Position numbers and translations under genes: made by a program | Assembly (NCBI RefSeq): GCF_900141985.1 | Contig: NZ_FQZK01000038.1 | Span: forward strand, 1 to 38,014 | Direction: 5' to 3' | DNA: 38,014 bases | DNA from: Nocardiopsis flavescens | GTDB lineage: Bacteria > Actinomycetota > Actinomycetes > Streptosporangiales > Streptosporangiaceae | In this document: positions 18,332 to 25,709 of the stretch, piece after piece | Numbering within the stretch: the first letter of the stretch is position 1 | Layout of the letters: every line of letters begins with the position of its first letter | The notes under the pieces: model-generated | Database searches by the model: none | What the model saw: only the letters and a program-made list of their open reading frames with translations | What the model was told of the DNA's origin: nothing

Positions 18332-18631
18332 ATGACCCGATCCAGACAGGAAGAGGCGACCTGCGCGACCTCGGAGGAGCACGGGCACCTGGGCAAGCTC
18401 GCCGACGAGCTTTCCCGCTACGACGTCCGCGCGGACGTCGTGGACGGGCAGGGCCCCTACCTGCGGGTGAGCAACCCGGCGTCCACCTACGCGGTCGAGG
18501 ACGTGATCTGTGAGCGCCGGGAGCACGACTACGCGTTCATCGCCTCCTTCGGCGTCCACCTGGGCGGCAGCGGCAGCCTCGGTGTCACGGCGCACAAGGT
18601 CGCCTGGCTCGTGGGCGCCACGGAGGCGTAG
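18332..18631 (+). CDS. Small hypothetical protein, actinobacterial
   Basis: This 99-residue soluble protein is one I do not recognise. After a charged N-terminus the sequence alternates like a compact alpha/beta fold (LGKLADELSRYDVRADVV, then YLRVSNPASTYAVEDVICERREHDYAFIASFGVHLG) and ends AHKVAWLVGATEA. It has two cysteines (CATS near residue 11 and VICER), no membrane segment and no signal peptide. The ATG at 18332 is preceded by GAAAGGA at about eight bases, and a strong terminator follows the stop. It is therefore a monocistronic gene with good expression signals. Its role cannot be inferred from its neighbours. Confidence 0.75.
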   Translation: MTRSRQEEATCATSEEHGHLGKLADELSRYDVRADVVDGQGPYLRVSNPASTYAVEDVICERREHDYAFIASFGVHLGGSGSLGVTAHKVAWLVGATEA

Positions 18632-18637
18632 ACCACT

Positions 18638-18678
18638 CGACGGCGGGGCGGTGCCGGTGCGGCACCGCCCCGCCGTCG
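18638..18678 (+). terminator. Terminator after the small hypothetical gene
   Basis: A perfect 18-bp stem (18638-18655 with 18661-18678) has a 5-base loop. It begins seven bases after the stop codon at 18631. Confidence 0.88.
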
Positions 18679-18838
18679 TACGCCGCACCCACCCTCCCCT
18701 CCCTTACGACGTAGATTCTGATTTGCGGCACTCGCGGGCATATGTCCGGTACGCGCTATCCGTGGCCCGCCCTCCCCCGCACGCCGCCGGGGGTCTAGGG
18801 TGCCGCTCGGACACCGCATCGAGGAGAGGGCGAGCCCC

Positions 18839-19807
18839 ATGGAACACGTCGCGTTCGGCCGGACCGGCCTTCGGGTCTCCCCCGTCACCCTGGGCTGCAT
18901 GAGCTACGGCGACCCCGCCCGGGGCGCGCACCCGTGGAGCCTGGACGAGGAGAGCGCCCGCCCGTTCATCCGCCGGGCGCTGGAGGCGGGGATCAACTTC
19001 TTCGACACCGCCAACGTGTACTCCGACGGCACCAGCGAGGAGATCGTCGGCCGCCTCCTCAACGAGTACGCGGACCGGGACGACATCGTCCTGGCCACGA
19101 AGGTGTTCGGCCGGATGCGGCCGGGCCCCAACGGGGGCGGGCTCTCCCGCAAGGCGATCATGACCGAGATCGACCACAGCCTGCGCCGCCTGGGCACCGA
19201 CCACGTCGACCTCTACCAGATCCACCGCTGGGACCCCCGGACCCCGATCGAGGAGACCGTCGAGGCCCTGCACGACGTCGTCAAGGCGGGCAAGGCGCGC
19301 TACGTGGGCGCCTCGTCGATGTACGCCTGGCAGTTCGCCAAGGCCCTCAAGGCGGCCGAGCTCAACGGCTGGACCCGGTTCGCCAGCATGCAGAACCACT
19401 ACAACCTCCTCTACCGGGAGGAGGAGCGGGAGATGCTGCCGCTGTGCGCCGACGAGGGCATCGCGGTCCTGCCGTGGAGCCCGCTGGCGCGCGGCCTGCT
19501 CACCCGCGAGTGGGGCGCCGAGACCGAGCGCACCCGGGGCGACGCCTTCGGCGGCACCCTCTACCGGGACGAGGACCGCGCGATCGTGGACGCCGTCGGC
19601 GCGGTGGCCGAGGGGCGCGGCGTGCCCCGGGCCCGAGTCGCCCTGGCCTGGCTGCTGCGCAACCCGGCGGTGACCTCGCCGATCGTCGGGGCCACCAGGC
19701 CCCACCACCTGGAGGACGCGGTGGCGGCCCTCTCCCTGGAGCTGACCGGGGACGAGGCCGCGGCCCTGGAGCGCCACTACACCCCGCGCCCCGTCGCCGG
19801 GCACTGA
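18839..19807 (+). CDS. Aldo/keto reductase
   Basis: This 322-residue NADPH-dependent (beta/alpha)8 oxidoreductase has the catalytic tetrad Asp56 and Tyr61 (FFDTANVYSDG), Lys88 (ATKVF) and His129 (QIHRWD). The cofactor-side segment TSPIVGATRPHHLEDAVAAL lies near the C-terminus. The R-x-G-L-x-VSP-x-x-LG-x-M N-terminus and overall form resemble the YajO/YghZ-like aldo/keto reductases that act on small aldehydes and ketones; the substrate is unknown. The ATG at 18839 follows GGAGAGG by about ten bases; an upstream in-frame GTG at 18800 is less likely. It is expressed on its own, with a -10-like TAGGGT at about 18796. Confidence 0.93.
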   Translation: MEHVAFGRTGLRVSPVTLGCMSYGDPARGAHPWSLDEESARPFIRRALEAGINFFDTANVYSDGTSEEIVGRLLNEYADRDDIVLATKVFGRMRPGPNGGGLSRKAIMTEIDHSLRRLGTDHVDLYQIHRWDPRTPIEETVEALHDVVKAGKARYVGASSMYAWQFAKALKAAELNGWTRFASMQNHYNLLYREEEREMLPLCADEGIAVLPWSPLARGLLTREWGAETERTRGDAFGGTLYRDEDRAIVDAVGAVAEGRGVPRARVALAWLLRNPAVTSPIVGATRPHHLEDAVAALSLELTGDEAAALERHYTPRPVAGH

Positions 19808-19884
19808 CCGCGGTCCGACCGGCCGTCCGGGGGAGGGCCGCCCCGCCCTCCCCCGCTGTCGTCGGTCCCGGACATAATCGGGGC

Positions 19885-20562
19885 ATGAGCACCCCCTTCG
19901 ACGGGCTGAACCCCGAGGACGTCCTCGGTGAGGTCCTGGACGGCCTGCGCGCCGAGATCGCCCTGGGCGTCGACACCTTCGACGAGATCGTCGACTCCAC
20001 CATCGAGGACTACGTCATCGACGGCCTGGAGAAGTACGTGGACGACCCCGACCTGCTGCCCGAGGCCGACGAGGACCAGACCCGGGCCTGGCTGGCCTCG
20101 GTCCTGGACGCCGAGTTCGCCGCCCACCTGGGCGCCCAGGGCGAGGGCGGCGGCCCCACCGACGCCGAGCGGCTGACCGACGCCTTCGAGGAGCTGGGCG
20201 CCGCCGGGATCGTCGCCCGGGAGAACTTCGAGTGCTGCAACACCTGCGCGCACTCGGCCATGGGCGGGGAGATCGAGGCCGAGAACGCCGGGCGCGCCGC
20301 CAGGGGCCTGCCCCCGGTGCACGGATTCGTCTTCTACCACGCCCAGGACGCCGAGCGCCTGGAGGCCTACCTGGGCTTCGGCGCCGCGGGGGCCGCCGAC
20401 CCCGGGGCCGACGCGGCGGTGGGCCACGAGATCGTCGCGGCCCTGCGCCGCCACGGCCTGGAGCCGGACTGGAACGGCGACCCCGTGCACAAGATCGCCG
20501 GCCCCTCCCTGGCCCGCCGCCGCACCGGCGCGCTGGCCGAGCACCCGGGCCGGAGCGCCTGA
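19885..20562 (+). CDS. DUF6891-family protein with a CC-x-x-C motif
   Basis: This 225-residue acidic cytoplasmic protein has an N-terminal helical region rich in Asp and Glu (about 1-90). The segment ENFECCNTCAHSAM (about 113-126) has a Cys-Cys-x-x-Cys cluster that could bind a metal or be redox-active. An alpha/beta part with HGFVFYHAQDAERL and a C-terminal WNGDPVHKI follow. It matches what is now named DUF6891, without known function. The ATG at 19885 is six bases downstream of CATAAT, suggesting a leaderless mRNA; no Shine-Dalgarno is visible. The following metal-receptor-fold gene begins within or just after its stop codon, so the two are probably one transcript. Confidence 0.8.
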   Translation: MSTPFDGLNPEDVLGEVLDGLRAEIALGVDTFDEIVDSTIEDYVIDGLEKYVDDPDLLPEADEDQTRAWLASVLDAEFAAHLGAQGEGGGPTDAERLTDAFEELGAAGIVARENFECCNTCAHSAMGGEIEAENAGRAARGLPPVHGFVFYHAQDAERLEAYLGFGAAGAADPGADAAVGHEIVAALRRHGLEPDWNGDPVHKIAGPSLARRRTGALAEHPGRSA

Positions 20563-20609
20563 TCCCGCGCCGCGACGACCTGGGGCACCCGGTCCCCCTG
20601 CCGGACCGG

Positions 20610-21299
20610 GTGCGCCGGGTGGTGTCCCTCGTCCCCTCGCTCACCGAGGCGCTGGCCGCCACCGACGCCGGCCTCCTGGTCGGCACCACCGCCTGGTGCC
20701 CGCCGGTCCCCGGGGCGGAGCGCCTGCGCGGCACCAAGAACCCGCACGTGCGGCGGATCGTCGCACTCGCCCCGGACCTGGTGGTCGCCAACCGGGAGGA
20801 GAACCGGGAGCGCCACGTCCGGGAGTTGCGCGCGGCGGGCGTCCCGGTATGGGTGACCGACATCCGCACCGTCCCGGGGGCCCTGGCCTCGCTGCGCCGG
20901 CTGCTGGACGCCTGCGGCCTGACCGACCCGGGCTGGCTGGCCGGGGCCGAACGCGCCTGGGCGGCCCCCGCGCCCGCCTCCGGCCCGCGGGTGGCGGTCC
21001 CGGTGTGGCGGGACCCGTGGATGTTCGTCGGCGCCGACACCTACGCCCACGACGTGCTGACCCGGCTGGGCGCGGTCAACGCCCTGGCCGGGTCGCCGGG
21101 CCGCTACCCGCACGCCCTGCCCGGGGACGTCCGCGCCGACCTGGTGGTACTGCCCGACGAGCCCTACCCCTTCGGTCCCGGCGACGGCCCGGAGGCGTTC
21201 TCCGCACCGTCGGTCTGCATCGCGGGCCGCGACCTGACCTGGTACGGACCCGCCATGACCGCCGCCCGGGACCGCCTCATGCGGGCGCTGGAACGGTGA
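20610..21299 (+). CDS. Helical-backbone metal receptor / BtuF-like protein without signal peptide
   Basis: This is a periplasmic-binding-protein-like fold of the BtuF/FecB type, recognised by RRVVSLVPSLTEALAA at the N-terminus, PDLVVANREENRERHV in the middle, and the VGADTYAHDVLTRLGAVNAL connection to the second lobe. I see no lipobox or signal peptide and no ABC permease or ATPase nearby, so it is either cytoplasmic or serves a distant transporter. The start is uncertain. The GTG at 20610 gives 229 residues, but related proteins carry a DDLG-x-PV-x-LP segment before the first strand, and here that segment is in frame upstream as far as a CTG at 20559 overlapping the previous stop. A non-AUG start is possible. 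The 3' end overlaps the convergent methyltransferase by 23 bases. Confidence 0.75.
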   Translation: MRRVVSLVPSLTEALAATDAGLLVGTTAWCPPVPGAERLRGTKNPHVRRIVALAPDLVVANREENRERHVRELRAAGVPVWVTDIRTVPGALASLRRLLDACGLTDPGWLAGAERAWAAPAPASGPRVAVPVWRDPWMFVGADTYAHDVLTRLGAVNALAGSPGRYPHALPGDVRADLVVLPDEPYPFGPGDGPEAFSAPSVCIAGRDLTWYGPAMTAARDRLMRALER

Positions 21300-22059
21300 C
21301 GCGGATCTTCGACTGCCCGTGCGGGAGCTTCTCCCAGTCGTCCATGAACCGGGCGTGCAGCCCGTGCTTCTCCGCCAGGGCCACCAGCGTCTCGGTGCGG
21401 TAGTAGAAGTCCTCCCGCAGCACGTGGTGCTCGGCGCCCTCGGTGCGGTCGAACGTGAAGTCGAAGAACCCTCCCGGGGCCAGCACCCGCCCCACGTGGG
21501 CCAGGCACTCGTCGATCACCTCCGGAGGCGAGTGGGAGAACACGCTGTGCGCGTGCACCACGTCGAAGCGCCCCTCGGGCAGGAAGTCGAAGGTCAGGTC
21601 CCGGACCAGGGTCAGGTGCGGGAGCTTGTCCTGGAGGCCCCGCCGGGCCAGGGTCTCCTTGGCGGAGATGAGGATGTCCGGGGAGATGTCGATCCCGTAG
21701 TACCCCCCGGCGTCCAGGTGGTCGATGAACCGCCAGCCCGCGCGCAGGTTGCCGCAGCCGATCTCCAGGAGCCGGTGCCCGGGGGCCAGCCCGTGGTCGA
21801 GCAGGTAGTCGAACTGCATCCGGCCCAGCTCCAGCCACCGCTCCTCGTTGCGGCTGCCCACCGCCGCCCTGGGGTCCCGGGCGGTGTCGGAGGCCATCAC
21901 CGCCCGGTAGTAGGCGACGTGGTCGCGGTGGCGCAGCCGCAGGCCCAGGTCGCGGACGGAGCGGCGCAGGTGGGGCACCACCTTGGCCGGGTTTCCCAGG
22001 GCGTAGCGGACCTTGTGCAGCAGGGACGCCCGGTTGCGGTTCAGCGGGGCGGAGGCCAT
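21277..22059 (-). CDS. Class I SAM-dependent methyltransferase
   Basis: This 260-residue protein has an N-terminal helical, basic region (about 1-80) and a Rossmann methyltransferase core. Motif I is LLEIGCGNLRAG (about 97-108), followed by YYGIDISPDIL and FDVVHAHSVFSHSPPEVIDECLAHVGRVLAPGG. The acceptor is unknown. The ATG at 22059 is preceded by GGGAG six bases upstream. Its last 23 bases overlap the end of the convergent metal-receptor-fold gene. A gap of about 94 bases separates it from the PadR-controlled membrane gene upstream on the same strand, so co-transcription is possible. Confidence 0.87.
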   Translation of the reverse strand: MASAPLNRNRASLLHKVRYALGNPAKVVPHLRRSVRDLGLRLRHRDHVAYYRAVMASDTARDPRAAVGSRNEERWLELGRMQFDYLLDHGLAPGHRLLEIGCGNLRAGWRFIDHLDAGGYYGIDISPDILISAKETLARRGLQDKLPHLTLVRDLTFDFLPEGRFDVVHAHSVFSHSPPEVIDECLAHVGRVLAPGGFFDFTFDRTEGAEHHVLREDFYYRTETLVALAEKHGLHARFMDDWEKLPHGQSKIRVTVPAPA

Positions 22060-22153
22060 CGGGGGCTCCCAACGGACGGGGACGGGGAGGAAGCCACGAG
22101 GGTACCCACCCGGCCCCGCGTACGACAGGGGGTGACCGTTCCCGGTCGCCGGT

Positions 22154-22891
22154 TCAGCGCCGGTCGCGGACCGCCCGGAGCAGGCGGCCCCCCACCCGGG
22201 AGACGGCCCAGACCAGGCCCAGCGCCACGAGGGCGCCCACCGCCATGCCGGCCAGTTCCTCCGGCCCCTCGGCCGCCAGCCGCCCGCTGGCGGCCCGGTA
22301 CACGATCGAGCCCAGCGCGACCGCCGCGACCAGCAGCGACACCGTGATGACCGCGATCCCCGGCACCCCGAAGAAGTTCCGCCGGGGGCCGGGCGCCGGC
22401 GGGTCGTCCAGGTCCGCCCCGGGCCCGGCGGTGACCGCCCCGGGGCGCTTGAAGTAGGCCAGCACCGACCAGTGGCCGCAGGGCTCCCAGCCGTCGGGGG
22501 CCAGCCGGGCGGCAAGCCGCTCCCGGTCGGCCCGGTCCGAGCACATCTCCTGGCGGTACTCCCAGGTCTGCGGGGACTCGCCGTCGCGGCGCCCGACGAA
22601 CCGGCCCAGCCGGTCGACCCGCTCCACCTCCCAGCCCTGGGCCCCGAACGCGTTGAGCCGGGCGGGCGCCTCGAAGGCGTCGGCGGTCCACAGCAGCTCC
22701 TCGTCGTCCACCGCCTCCTCCTGCCGCGGCGCGAGCGAGTCGGCGAAGGCCTCCACCGGCCCGAACTCCTCGGCGGGGTCGACGCCGGCGTCCGCCGCGT
22801 GCGCGGACAGCTCCGCCAGCAGCGCCCGTGAGCGCTCGGGGTCGACACCGCGCTCGGCGAGCCGCTCGGCCAGTTCCTCGAAGTACGTCAT
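22154..22891 (-). CDS. PadR-linked membrane protein (HAAS-like N-terminus, DUF2812-like middle)
   Basis: This 245-residue protein starts with a helical region (TYFEELAERLAERGVDPERS, about 1-60) resembling the HAAS domain often encoded next to PadR regulators. A middle part (LNAFGAQGWEVERVDRLGRFV and YRQEMCSDR, about 80-150) resembles DUF2812-type sensors. It ends in two membrane helices (about 172-192 and 208-228) and a basic tail. The ATG overlaps the padR stop as ATGA, so the two are translated together and controlled by PadR. Both domain names are judged from pattern only. A membrane-stress or antibiotic-sensing role would fit PadR systems, but no effector transporter is adjacent. Confidence 0.8.
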   Translation of the reverse strand: MTYFEELAERLAERGVDPERSRALLAELSAHAADAGVDPAEEFGPVEAFADSLAPRQEEAVDDEELLWTADAFEAPARLNAFGAQGWEVERVDRLGRFVGRRDGESPQTWEYRQEMCSDRADRERLAARLAPDGWEPCGHWSVLAYFKRPGAVTAGPGADLDDPPAPGPRRNFFGVPGIAVITVSLLVAAVALGSIVYRAASGRLAAEGPEELAGMAVGALVALGLVWAVSRVGGRLLRAVRDRR

Positions 22892-23226
22892 CGGTCCTCC
22901 CCGGGGACGAGTACGGTGCGGACGGCGGCGTCGAACTCCACCCAGGCCGCGGTCTGTTCGGCCAGGACGGCGCGCCCGGCACCGGTCAGCCGGTAGTAGC
23001 GGCGGCCCGGGCCCCTGTCGGCGGCCCGGAACTCGGCCTCGACCAGGCCCGCCTCCTCCAGGCGGTTGAGCACGGGGTAGAGGGTGCCGCCCTTGATGGT
23101 CCCCAGACCCGCCTCGTCCAGCCGCCGGGCGATCGCGTAGCCGTAGCTCTCGCCCTCGGTCAGCCCGGCCAGGACCAGCAGGTCCAGGACTCCCTTGAGC
23201 CAGCTCGAACGGCGGTCGGGCCTCAT
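22888..23226 (-). CDS. PadR-family transcriptional regulator
   Basis: This 112-residue winged-helix repressor has the PadR signature LKGVLDLLVLAGLTEGESYGY (about 10-30), followed by GTIKGGTLYPVLNRLEEAGLV, the recognition helix and wing, and a YYRLTGAGRAVL strand. The short C-terminal helix is typical of PadR subfamily 2. It is first in a two-gene operon with the HAAS-like membrane protein. The promoter at about 23292-23320 is overlaid by repeated CTACCTAG/CCTAGG motifs, which suggests autorepression. The start at 23226 follows a G-rich tract. Confidence 0.92.
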   Translation of the reverse strand: MRPDRRSSWLKGVLDLLVLAGLTEGESYGYAIARRLDEAGLGTIKGGTLYPVLNRLEEAGLVEAEFRAADRGPGRRYYRLTGAGRAVLAEQTAAWVEFDAAVRTVLVPGEDR

Positions 23227-23283
23227 CGGGGGACCCCCCGCGAATCCCGCTCGGACAACTCCACGGAGACTCCTTCGGTTCGA

Positions 23284-23328
23284 CTACCTAGACCATATCC
23301 CTACCTAGTTAGGAATACAACCTAGGTG
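23284..23328 (-). promoter_or_regulatory. padR promoter with overlapping CCTAG-type operator repeats
   Basis: On the minus strand TTGTAT (23315-23320) and TATGGT (23292-23297) are exactly 17 bases apart. Two CTACCTAG copies on the plus strand (23284-23291 and 23301-23308) and the palindromes CCTAGTTAGG (23304-23313) and CCTAGG (about 23321-23326) cover the whole promoter. These are likely PadR sites. This stretch is notably AT-richer than its surroundings. Confidence 0.6.
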
Positions 23329-23359
23329 GCCGCACCGACCTCCGGCGGACGGTGCCGGG

Positions 23360-24406
23360 TCACATGCGCAGCAGGACCTCCCCCATCCGCACGGCCAGGT
23401 CGGACTCCTCCAGGTCCCACTCCCCGTCCCGGGCCACGGCCCCGGTCGCCCAGTACGCGACGGGGCCGCCGGGGACGTGCAGCAGCTCGGCGTAGGCCGC
23501 GCCGTTGCCGCCGTTGTGCCAGGCCACCGTGCGCCCCTCCAGTTCGAGGAGGACCCAGCCGTACCCGTAGTGCGTGCTCCCGAAGGCGTCCTCCGCCACG
23601 TGGGGGGTGAACATCCGCTCCAGGGAGCGCTCGGACAGCACGGCGCCCTCCGACAGCGCCCGGTGCCAGGCGTGCACGTCCCGGGCGGTGGACAGCATCC
23701 CGCCGTTGCCGCGCAGGTTCCAGTACGGGCCGTCCTGCGCCCAGGGCCGCTCGTAGGGCCGCCCCAGGGAGGCGCCCCGGGCGTCGTACTCGACCGCGAC
23801 CCGCGCGTCGTCCCACTCCGGCAGTACGTAGCCGGTGCGCGTCATCCCCGCCGGGGCGAACAGCGCCTCGGCCAGGTACCCCTCGTAGGATCCGGCCACC
23901 ACCTCGATGACGGCCGCGAGCAGCCCGTACCCGGCGTTGGAGTAGAGGTAGCCGTCCACGGGCGCGGTCTCCCCCACCGCGGCGACGAGGCCCTCCCGGG
24001 AGAGTTCGGCGTAGTCGTCGCCCACCGCCTCCACGACGCCGGCGGTGTGGGTGAGCAGGCGGTGCAGGGTGGCGTCCTCCAGCCACCCGGGCAGGCCGGA
24101 CAGGTAGGCGCCCACGGGGTCGTCCACCGACAGCCCGCCGTCCGCCTCCAGCCGCAGCACGCCGGCGGCCGTGAACTGCTTGGTCAGCGAGCACACGTCG
24201 CGGGCGGTGTCCACGTCCACGGCCTGCAACGGGTCACCGCCCGCCGCGGCCAGCACGCTCACCGGCGGCCCCTCGGGGACCAGGTCCGCCAGCAGCTCCC
24301 GCGGCGGCCTGGACGCCCGGTGCGCCAGCACCCCGCCTCCCGCAGCGGCAGCCGCCACGGCGATGCCGCCGCCGATCAGGAACCCGCGTCGTGTCCGCAC
24401 TCCCAC
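23360..24406 (-). CDS. Exported class C beta-lactamase-fold serine hydrolase
   Basis: This 348-residue protein has a Tat-type signal: twin arginines in RTRRGFLIGGG, then an Ala-rich hydrophobic stretch. The catalytic core belongs to the AmpC/D-alanyl-D-alanine carboxypeptidase/esterase superfamily. The SxxK motif is SLTK (about residue 77), the YxN motif is YSN, and HNGG replaces the KTG box, as in many esterase-like members. It may act on peptidoglycan peptides, esters or beta-lactams; sequence alone does not decide. The GTG start at 24406 has GAGGAGG at a good distance. The frame stays open upstream to 25054 through repeats and tmRNA, which is not coding. It is transcribed separately from padR. 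Confidence 0.88.
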   Translation of the reverse strand: MGVRTRRGFLIGGGIAVAAAAAGGGVLAHRASRPPRELLADLVPEGPPVSVLAAAGGDPLQAVDVDTARDVCSLTKQFTAAGVLRLEADGGLSVDDPVGAYLSGLPGWLEDATLHRLLTHTAGVVEAVGDDYAELSREGLVAAVGETAPVDGYLYSNAGYGLLAAVIEVVAGSYEGYLAEALFAPAGMTRTGYVLPEWDDARVAVEYDARGASLGRPYERPWAQDGPYWNLRGNGGMLSTARDVHAWHRALSEGAVLSERSLERMFTPHVAEDAFGSTHYGYGWVLLELEGRTVAWHNGGNGAAYAELLHVPGGPVAYWATGAVARDGEWDLEESDLAVRMGEVLLRM

Positions 24407-24495
24407 GCCCCTCCTCGTCCGCCGCCGGCGCGGGAACAGGGCGTCCCCCACATCATGCCCGCCCCCCGCGCGAGGGTCCATCCCGGGAGGGCCCC

Positions 24496-24679
24496 GAAAA
24501 CCTGCCCCCCGACACGACGAAAGCGGCCCCCGCGAAGAGGCCGAAAACCTCGAACAGGAACCGCCCCGACAACCCACGGCCACACGGCCACACACCCACA
24601 CGGCCGGTCGATACGACACCCCCCGCACCCGACCGACACCACACAGCCCACCCCCACCACAAGGAGCGACCCCGGGGTC
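24496..24679. repeat. Tandem direct repeat, copy A (about 184 bp)
   Basis: It aligns with 24680-24863 at a 184-185-base offset. The centre (about 24575-24618, starting CCCACGGCCACACGG) is nearly identical in both copies, while the flanks differ by substitutions and short indels. It lies between the serine hydrolase gene and the tmRNA terminator. Apart from these two copies and a G-run hairpin near 24868-24885, the 488 bases from 24407 to 24894 hold no gene that I can support. Confidence 0.8.
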
Positions 24680-24863
24680 CAGAAACCTCCCCCGAACACA
24701 ACAAAAGCGGCCCCGCAAAGAGACCGAAAGCCTCTCGAACAGGAACCGCCCCGACACCCCACGGCCACACGGCCACACACCCACACGGCCGGTCGATACG
24801 ACATCCCCCGCACCCGACCGGCACGACGCAGCCCACCCCCACCACAGGGGGTCGCCTCGGGGG
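24680..24863. repeat. Tandem direct repeat, copy B (about 184 bp)
   Basis: This is the second copy of the unit starting at 24496. Long open frames cross both copies on both strands, but this is expected from the base composition, and the predicted peptides (Cys, Gly, Val and Arg rich on the minus strand) do not resemble real proteins. Confidence 0.8.
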
Positions 24864-24894
24864 GTTCGGGGGGTCTCCCCCCGGCAGGAATGAC

Positions 24895-24941
24895 GAAGGC
24901 GACCCCGCGAGCAAGCGCAGCTTGCGAACAGGGTCGCCTTC
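24895..24941 (-). terminator. tmRNA terminator
   Basis: A long hairpin has an outer 11-bp stem (24895-24905 with 24931-24941, GAAGGCGACCC and its complement) and an inner perfect stem GCAAGC/GCTTGC. It begins seven bases after the encoded 3' end of ssrA on the minus strand. Confidence 0.87.
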
Positions 24942-24947
24942 GGCGAG

Positions 24948-25317
24948 TGGAGGTGGCGGGAATCGAACCCGCGTCCTTCGATGACGAGCCAGAGCTTCTC
25001 CGGGTGCAGTCTGTAGTGTCGCTCTACTCGGCCCCAGCGCTTGTACAGACACATCGCTGACAGGCCCAGCCACGAAAATGTCCCGCTCGGGCCCCGTGGC
25101 CTGATCCGTGCGGTGAGTCATCTGGCTGATGCCGGTACCCGGGCCGATGACGAGCCCGGACCGACAGAGTCGCTATCGCTTAGGCAGCGAGAGCGAACTC
25201 AGTGCGCTTGGAATTGGCACTTGTGTTTAGCGTGAACGCAGGATTAACGAGGTCACGAACACAACCCTCGACCCGCTTCCCCTGAAACGCCTACCGAAGT
25301 CGAAACCGATCACCCCC
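24948..25317 (-). ncRNA. ssrA: Transfer-messenger RNA (tmRNA)
   Basis: This 370-nt tmRNA rescues ribosomes stalled on mRNAs lacking a stop codon. The 5' end GGGGGTGATCGGTTTCGACTT pairs its GGGGGTG with CACCTCC at the 3' end to make the acceptor stem. The T-arm GGGTTCGATTCCC lies just before the 3' end (about 24962-24974). The tag reading frame (25180-25218, minus) encodes ANSKRTEFALAA followed by TAA, with resume codon GCC. The terminal CCA is not encoded (the DNA reads CTC after discriminator A) and must be added enzymatically. Its partner smpB lies 2.4 kb upstream on the same strand. Confidence 0.97.
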
Positions 25318-25403
25318 TGTGAAGTTGTCAAGGCTCCCCCGGCCGTGGCCGGCGGTGCCCGCAACGAGCGGTCCGGACCCGGGGGCCCTCTCGCTCTGTG
25401 GTC

Positions 25404-25433
25404 ACTCTACCCGTTCAACGCTCCGGGGGCCAA
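25404..25433 (-). promoter_or_regulatory. Candidate ssrA promoter
   Basis: On the minus strand TTGGCC (25428-25433) and TAGAGT (25404-25409) are 18 bases apart. This would give a precursor with a 5' leader of about 80 nt, removed by RNase P. A perfect TTGACA closer to the mature 5' end (about 25326-25331) has no matching -10 upstream of the mature end. Confidence 0.35.
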
Positions 25434-25475
25434 GCGGATTCCCGGGGGCGGCGACCTCTTGCGAACAGGGAGAAA

Positions 25476-25555
25476 CCCCCGCGGGGCGGACTCAGAGTGG
25501 TCGACGCTCTCCCGCGGGGGCCGGTCGGCAGGGTCGGGCCGACCGTTGGAAACCG
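25476..25555. other. Cluster of inverted repeats upstream of ssrA, function unknown
   Basis: Between the end of the PBP-like gene and ssrA (25318-25709, no gene) there is a 10-bp inverted repeat, CCCCCGCGGG (25476-25485) with CCCGCGGGGG (25511-25520). A second, GGTCGG (25523-25528) with CCGACC (25539-25544), is followed by a small CCGTTGGAAACCG hairpin. It could be part of a structured transcript or a processing site. I cannot assign it. Confidence 0.35.
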
Positions 25556-25637
25556 ACAGGTTCTCCCCCGAGAGGAGGTCCTGCCTCCCACGCTGGCCCG
25601 CTTCCCCCTGTCGCGGTGCCAGGCACCCGGGAAGACG

Positions 25638-25674
25638 CGGGCGGTCCTCCCCGGGGTTGCGGGAGGACCGCCCG
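25638..25674 (-). terminator. Terminator downstream of the PBP-like gene
   Basis: A perfect 14-bp stem (25638-25651 with 25661-25674) has a 9-base loop, 36 bases after the stop of the PBP-like gene. The TTTT run lies on the plus-strand side, so it could also stop plus-strand transcription. Confidence 0.8.
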
Positions 25675-25709
25675 TTTTGCCCGATCAGGGCATGATCTGT
25701 ACGGCCGGA

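Noticed and set aside
24560..24850. CRISPR array
   Set aside because: There are only two copies of a long unit with no regular spacers and no cas genes, so this is a tandem duplication.
24407..25054. N-terminal extension of the serine hydrolase frame through repeats and tmRNA
   Set aside because: It would cross the tmRNA, its terminator and the tandem repeats. The Tat signal and Shine-Dalgarno fix the start at 24406.
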